Positions 61,239 to 64,000 of a DNA stretch of 64,000 nt are shown piece by piece. Each line of letters starts with the position of its first letter. Within the stretch, counting starts at the first letter, position 1. Both the position numbers and the translations under genes were made by a program. This DNA comes from an uncultured Lachnospiraceae bacterium. Its GTDB lineage: Bacteria > Bacillota > Clostridia > Lachnospirales > Lachnospiraceae. Location of the stretch: NCBI GenBank assembly GCA_910585005.1, contig CAJUCN010000001.1:334239-398238 (forward strand), read 5' to 3'. Under the pieces are notes generated by a model. It had not been told where the DNA came from, did not search any database, and saw only the letters and a program-made list of their open reading frames with translations.

Positions 61239-63806
61239 TTATGTGTACTGCTTTATCACTTTCTTTAATAAATCCATGTCAATCGGCTTTGCCAGATGGA
61301 CATTCATCCCTGCATCTAACGCATCCTTTTCATCTTCTGCAAATGCATTGGCTGTCATAGCAATGATGGGTATTTCTTTGGCGTCTTTGCGCTCTAATTC
61401 CCTGATAGCCCGGGTTGCCTCATATCCATTCATAACGGGCATCTGCACATCCATCAATATCGCATGAAACTCACACTCTGTTGAATTTTTAAACCGCTCC
61501 AATGCCAATTGTCCGTTTTCGACAATTTCGCATTCAGCCCCTTCCATTGACAAGATTTCTGACAATATTTCAGCATTGATCTCATTATCTTCTGCTGCAA
61601 GAAAACGAAGTCCTTCCAGATTCCCATTGTCTGCATCATCAGAGATTTCTTTTCTCTCCTGTCCCGCCTGCATTTCCAATATTTTTTCTTTCAATGCTGA
61701 TACAAAAAACGGTTTAGGAAGAATCCCTGTATTTTCTCCCCGGAGTACCCTATCCAGCCCATCCAACCCATGGGATACCAGCAATATAACCGGTATCGCA
61801 CCTTGAACGGCTTCATTCATCCTGTTTACCGCCTGAATGCTGTCTATGCCCGCCGTATCCCAATCGAACAAGATAGCATGATATCCTTTCTCTCTATTTC
61901 CCGCATCTTCTATCCGGTATAAAGCGTCCTCTTCATTAAAAGAACTATCCACTTCCACGCCTGCATCTTTCATAAGGACTTGAATATTTTCATTACATTG
62001 CTTATCAGTTCCTACCACCAGAATCCGGGAAATTCCGCTTTGCTCCCAAAACATTTTATCCGTCTGGCCTTCTGGAATACGGAATTCCAGTTCAACCCTA
62101 AAAAGGCTTCCTTTGTTTACTTCACTGAAAACGTCTATTGTTCCTCCCATAAGTTCAACAATATTTTTGGTAATCGCCATTCCAAGTCCTGTCCCCTGGA
62201 CTTTGTTTGTCGTACTGTTTTCCGCCCTGGTAAATGCATCAAAAATAGTCTTTAAATATTCCTGCGTCATCCCATAGCCATCATCTTCCACTTCTATCCT
62301 GATATGCTCATACTGGCTGGAACGCTGTTTCATTCCTATAATACGAAACCAGATATTCCCACCTACAGGCGTATATTTTACGGAATTAGAAAGAAGGTTT
62401 ATTAAGATCTGGTTAACCCTAGTCTCATCTCCCAACAAATATTCATGCTTAATCCCTGTCACCTCAACAAAAAATTTTTGTTCCCTGGCATCCGCCATAG
62501 GCCGGATGATCGCATCTACAGATGTAATCAGATCACTGAGGGTAAATTTCTCAACGGTAAGCACAACTTTCCCACTCTCAATTTTGGACACGTCCAAAAT
62601 ATCGTTGATCAAACTAAGCAGGTGCTGTCCTGACGCCATAATCTTTTTTGTATACTCTTTTACTTTATCCGGATTTTCCGCATCCTTGGACAATAAAGCC
62701 GTGAACCCAAGAACCGCATTCATTGGCGTTCTGATATCATGGGACATATTGGAAAGGAATGTTGTCTTAGAGTTACTTGCAAGCTGTGCAGCATGTAACG
62801 CTTCTGCAAGCTGTTTGTTATGTAATTCTCTTTCTGTTTCCCGTTCTTTCCTGATTTTATTTTGCTGTCTTTGATTAAAATAGTACAAAACGCAGCATAG
62901 AAAAAAAGCAACCAACATAACAATCACAACAATAAGGATATTTTGGTTTACACTTCTTCCTTCCTGCTGAATGGCCTCAATGGGCACATATCCAGTCAGA
63001 TATAATGTCCCTCCATTAACCATCCACATGTAATTCAGGGCGCTTTTCCCTCTGATATCATGATAAAACATAATGTTTTTTCCATTACTGACGCACTCTG
63101 AAACCTCCAAACGAATCTTCTCTTCGTTAATTTCATTTGCACGATAAAAATCTTCCAAGTTCAAATGTCCTGCGTTCCGCTCGCCCATCCCTTTTGGCTT
63201 TAGCACAAACCGATTCGTATGGGCATCCATAACATAAAGCATTGCCTTTTTGTCATAAAATCCATCTGGAAGGGACCTGTCAAATGAATCATAAATATAT
63301 TCCACATAAAGGGTTCCAAACTCCTGCCCATTCTTAAGTACCGGACACTTCATAGAATATGCCCATGTCCCCATATAGTTTATATATGATTGTGAAAATT
63401 CCACTCCTTCCAGCCCCTGGCTTGACGAAAATTCCAATCCTTCCTCAGAAAATACTTCCCCTGTATTTGATACCCCTTGCGTTTGCCCTGACCTGATCAA
63501 CGATATTTTTACCATTGTCTGAGTTTTCTCATAAGAAAGAACAAAATTCTCTGGGTCTTCAGCTCTTGCGACCTCTTTCGCGATTAATTTTTGAAATTCT
63601 GCTTCTTTATTTAATATGGATTCTATCGTGCACTTTATCAGATCTAAGCTTTCGCTTAAATTCTGGATTGCTGACTCCGACATTTCTATCGATATTTTCC
63701 GTGCTACCGAAAATACAATTGTACCTAATATGCAAAAAACCAAAATAATGGAAATGAGCAAAGAAATTCCATTATCCATTATTCCTCTGCTTTGTTTTTT
63801 CTTCAT
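61239..63806 (-). CDS. Hybrid sensor histidine kinase with two receiver domains
   Basis: The start is ATG 63806 (GGAG seven bases upstream). Two membrane helices (about residues 14-36 and 295-318) enclose a 260-residue outer sensor domain of Cache-like length. The inner part has the H-box FLSNMSHDIRTPMNAVLGF (about 360), the N-box region NQILINLLSNSVKYTP, GLGMAITKNIVELMGG, a first receiver with Asp in AILFDWDTAG, and a second with DVQMPVMNGYEA and AKPIDMDLL. The product has 855 residues. The output has no DNA-binding domain. Paired with the lipoprotein downstream. Confidence 0.93.
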   Translation of the reverse strand: MKKKQSRGIMDNGISLLISIILVFCILGTIVFSVARKISIEMSESAIQNLSESLDLIKCTIESILNKEAEFQKLIAKEVARAEDPENFVLSYEKTQTMVKISLIRSGQTQGVSNTGEVFSEEGLEFSSSQGLEGVEFSQSYINYMGTWAYSMKCPVLKNGQEFGTLYVEYIYDSFDRSLPDGFYDKKAMLYVMDAHTNRFVLKPKGMGERNAGHLNLEDFYRANEINEEKIRLEVSECVSNGKNIMFYHDIRGKSALNYMWMVNGGTLYLTGYVPIEAIQQEGRSVNQNILIVVIVMLVAFFLCCVLYYFNQRQQNKIRKERETERELHNKQLAEALHAAQLASNSKTTFLSNMSHDIRTPMNAVLGFTALLSKDAENPDKVKEYTKKIMASGQHLLSLINDILDVSKIESGKVVLTVEKFTLSDLITSVDAIIRPMADAREQKFFVEVTGIKHEYLLGDETRVNQILINLLSNSVKYTPVGGNIWFRIIGMKQRSSQYEHIRIEVEDDGYGMTQEYLKTIFDAFTRAENSTTNKVQGTGLGMAITKNIVELMGGTIDVFSEVNKGSLFRVELEFRIPEGQTDKMFWEQSGISRILVVGTDKQCNENIQVLMKDAGVEVDSSFNEEDALYRIEDAGNREKGYHAILFDWDTAGIDSIQAVNRMNEAVQGAIPVILLVSHGLDGLDRVLRGENTGILPKPFFVSALKEKILEMQAGQERKEISDDADNGNLEGLRFLAAEDNEINAEILSEILSMEGAECEIVENGQLALERFKNSTECEFHAILMDVQMPVMNGYEATRAIRELERKDAKEIPIIAMTANAFAEDEKDALDAGMNVHLAKPIDMDLLKKVIKQYT

Positions 63807-63864
63807 TTCTGTTCTCCATTCTACCATTTTAACTAACAGGTAAATTCAAACTGTACTAATAATT

Positions 63865-63894
63865 ATTATACTCTTTTCACAATTTTTGTGTCAA
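63865..63894 (-). promoter_or_regulatory. Strong promoter of the hybrid kinase operon
   Basis: On the minus strand a perfect TTGACA (63894-63889) is 18 bp from a perfect TATAAT (63870-63865). Confidence 0.75.
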
Positions 63895-63943
63895 TATCAT
63901 TTCCCGATGTAACACAATACACGATCCATTCATACATCCACTG

Positions 63944-63978
63944 CAAAAAAAACCCGTAAACATAACGTTTACAGGTTT
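63944..63978 (-). terminator. Terminator after the right-edge tRNA
   Basis: On the minus strand AAACCTGTAAAC (63978-63967) pairs with GTTTACGGGTTT (63961-63950) and is followed by a run of Ts to 63944. It separates a tRNA transcript entering from the right from the kinase promoter. Confidence 0.85.
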
Positions 63979-63980
63979 AG

Positions 63981-64000
63981 CTCCCCGAGTAGGGCTCGAA
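63981..64000 (-). tRNA. 3' end of a tRNA cut by the window edge (probably tRNA-Asn)
   Basis: On the minus strand the last 20 bases read as part of a T-loop (TTCGAGC), the T-stem strand CCTAC, the acceptor strand TCGGGGA and a G discriminator. The form resembles tRNA-Asn of Firmicutes, but the anticodon lies outside the window. Confidence 0.6.

Noticed and set aside
1..64000. CRISPR arrays, rRNA, transposases
   Set aside because: No regularly spaced direct repeats, no rRNA sequence and no transposase-like frame were found on either strand.

Overview
This window looks like chromosomal DNA of a spore-forming, low-to-moderate GC member of the Clostridia, most likely a Lachnospiraceae species. 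The evidence is gene content and order: mfd-pth, spoVG beside glgC-glgD, murC upstream of a DnaD/DnaI pair and a long-form prs, spoIID-spoIIQ, rpsF-ssb-rpsR, and many Cys-lipoproteins with VGC/AGC lipoboxes. Species is inferred from reading only; no database search was possible. There is no rRNA operon, CRISPR array, insertion sequence or prophage.

Layout. 1-7.7 kb (minus strand): a probable envelope operon (YARHG-domain protein, two zinc-ribbon membrane proteins, a cell-wall amidase), followed by pth and mfd, which runs off the left edge. 7.7-9.0 kb: a lone tyrosine recombinase flanked by inverted 26-bp repeats, with an outward-facing promoter inside the repeats; this is the strongest candidate for a new system. 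9.0-11.7 kb: glgC-glgD-spoVG. 12.1-17.1 kb (plus): murC, then a cluster of DnaA-box-like sites ahead of dnaD-dnaI-prs. 17.1-21.5 kb: a glycosyltransferase plus a membrane protein fused to an M3-type metallopeptidase. 21.6-27.3 kb: a maltodextrin-type module (malE-malF-malG-lacI-malQ) with paired LacI-family operators. 27.4-35.6 kb: spoIID, spoIIQ, an amidohydrolase, a degenerate GH9 lipoprotein, ddl, murF and plsC, all co-directional. 35.6-37.9 kb: an EF-hand protein behind a sigma-28-like promoter, and a DUF368 carrier-lipid transporter. 37.9-44.3 kb: an aconitase-family hydratase with its AraC neighbour, a sulfatase, and a polyphosphate:AMP phosphotransferase. 44.4-52.6 kb: rpsF-ssb-rpsR, DUF951, several secreted lipoproteins, a sirtuin and a YdcF protein. 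52.7-57.5 kb: a complete Bce-type peptide-antibiotic sensing and detoxification module. 57.7-59.6 kb: an IbrA/IbrB-like PAPS-reductase/ParB pair beside tRNA-Cys and tRNA-Glu. 59.9-63.9 kb: a hybrid histidine kinase with a partner solute-binding lipoprotein. The 3' end of a further tRNA lies at the right edge.

How the genes work together. Much of the window concerns the cell envelope: precursor synthesis (murC, murF, ddl), lipid supply (plsC, DUF368), wall remodelling (amidase, SpoIID/SpoIIQ), envelope-stress sensing (Bce module) and surface lipoproteins. Carbon handling forms a second theme (mal uptake, glycogen synthesis, sulfatase). The recombinase cassette sits exactly between the start of the envelope operon and the end of spoVG, and the only good promoter I find for the envelope operon lies inside the putative invertible segment, so inversion would be expected to switch that operon.
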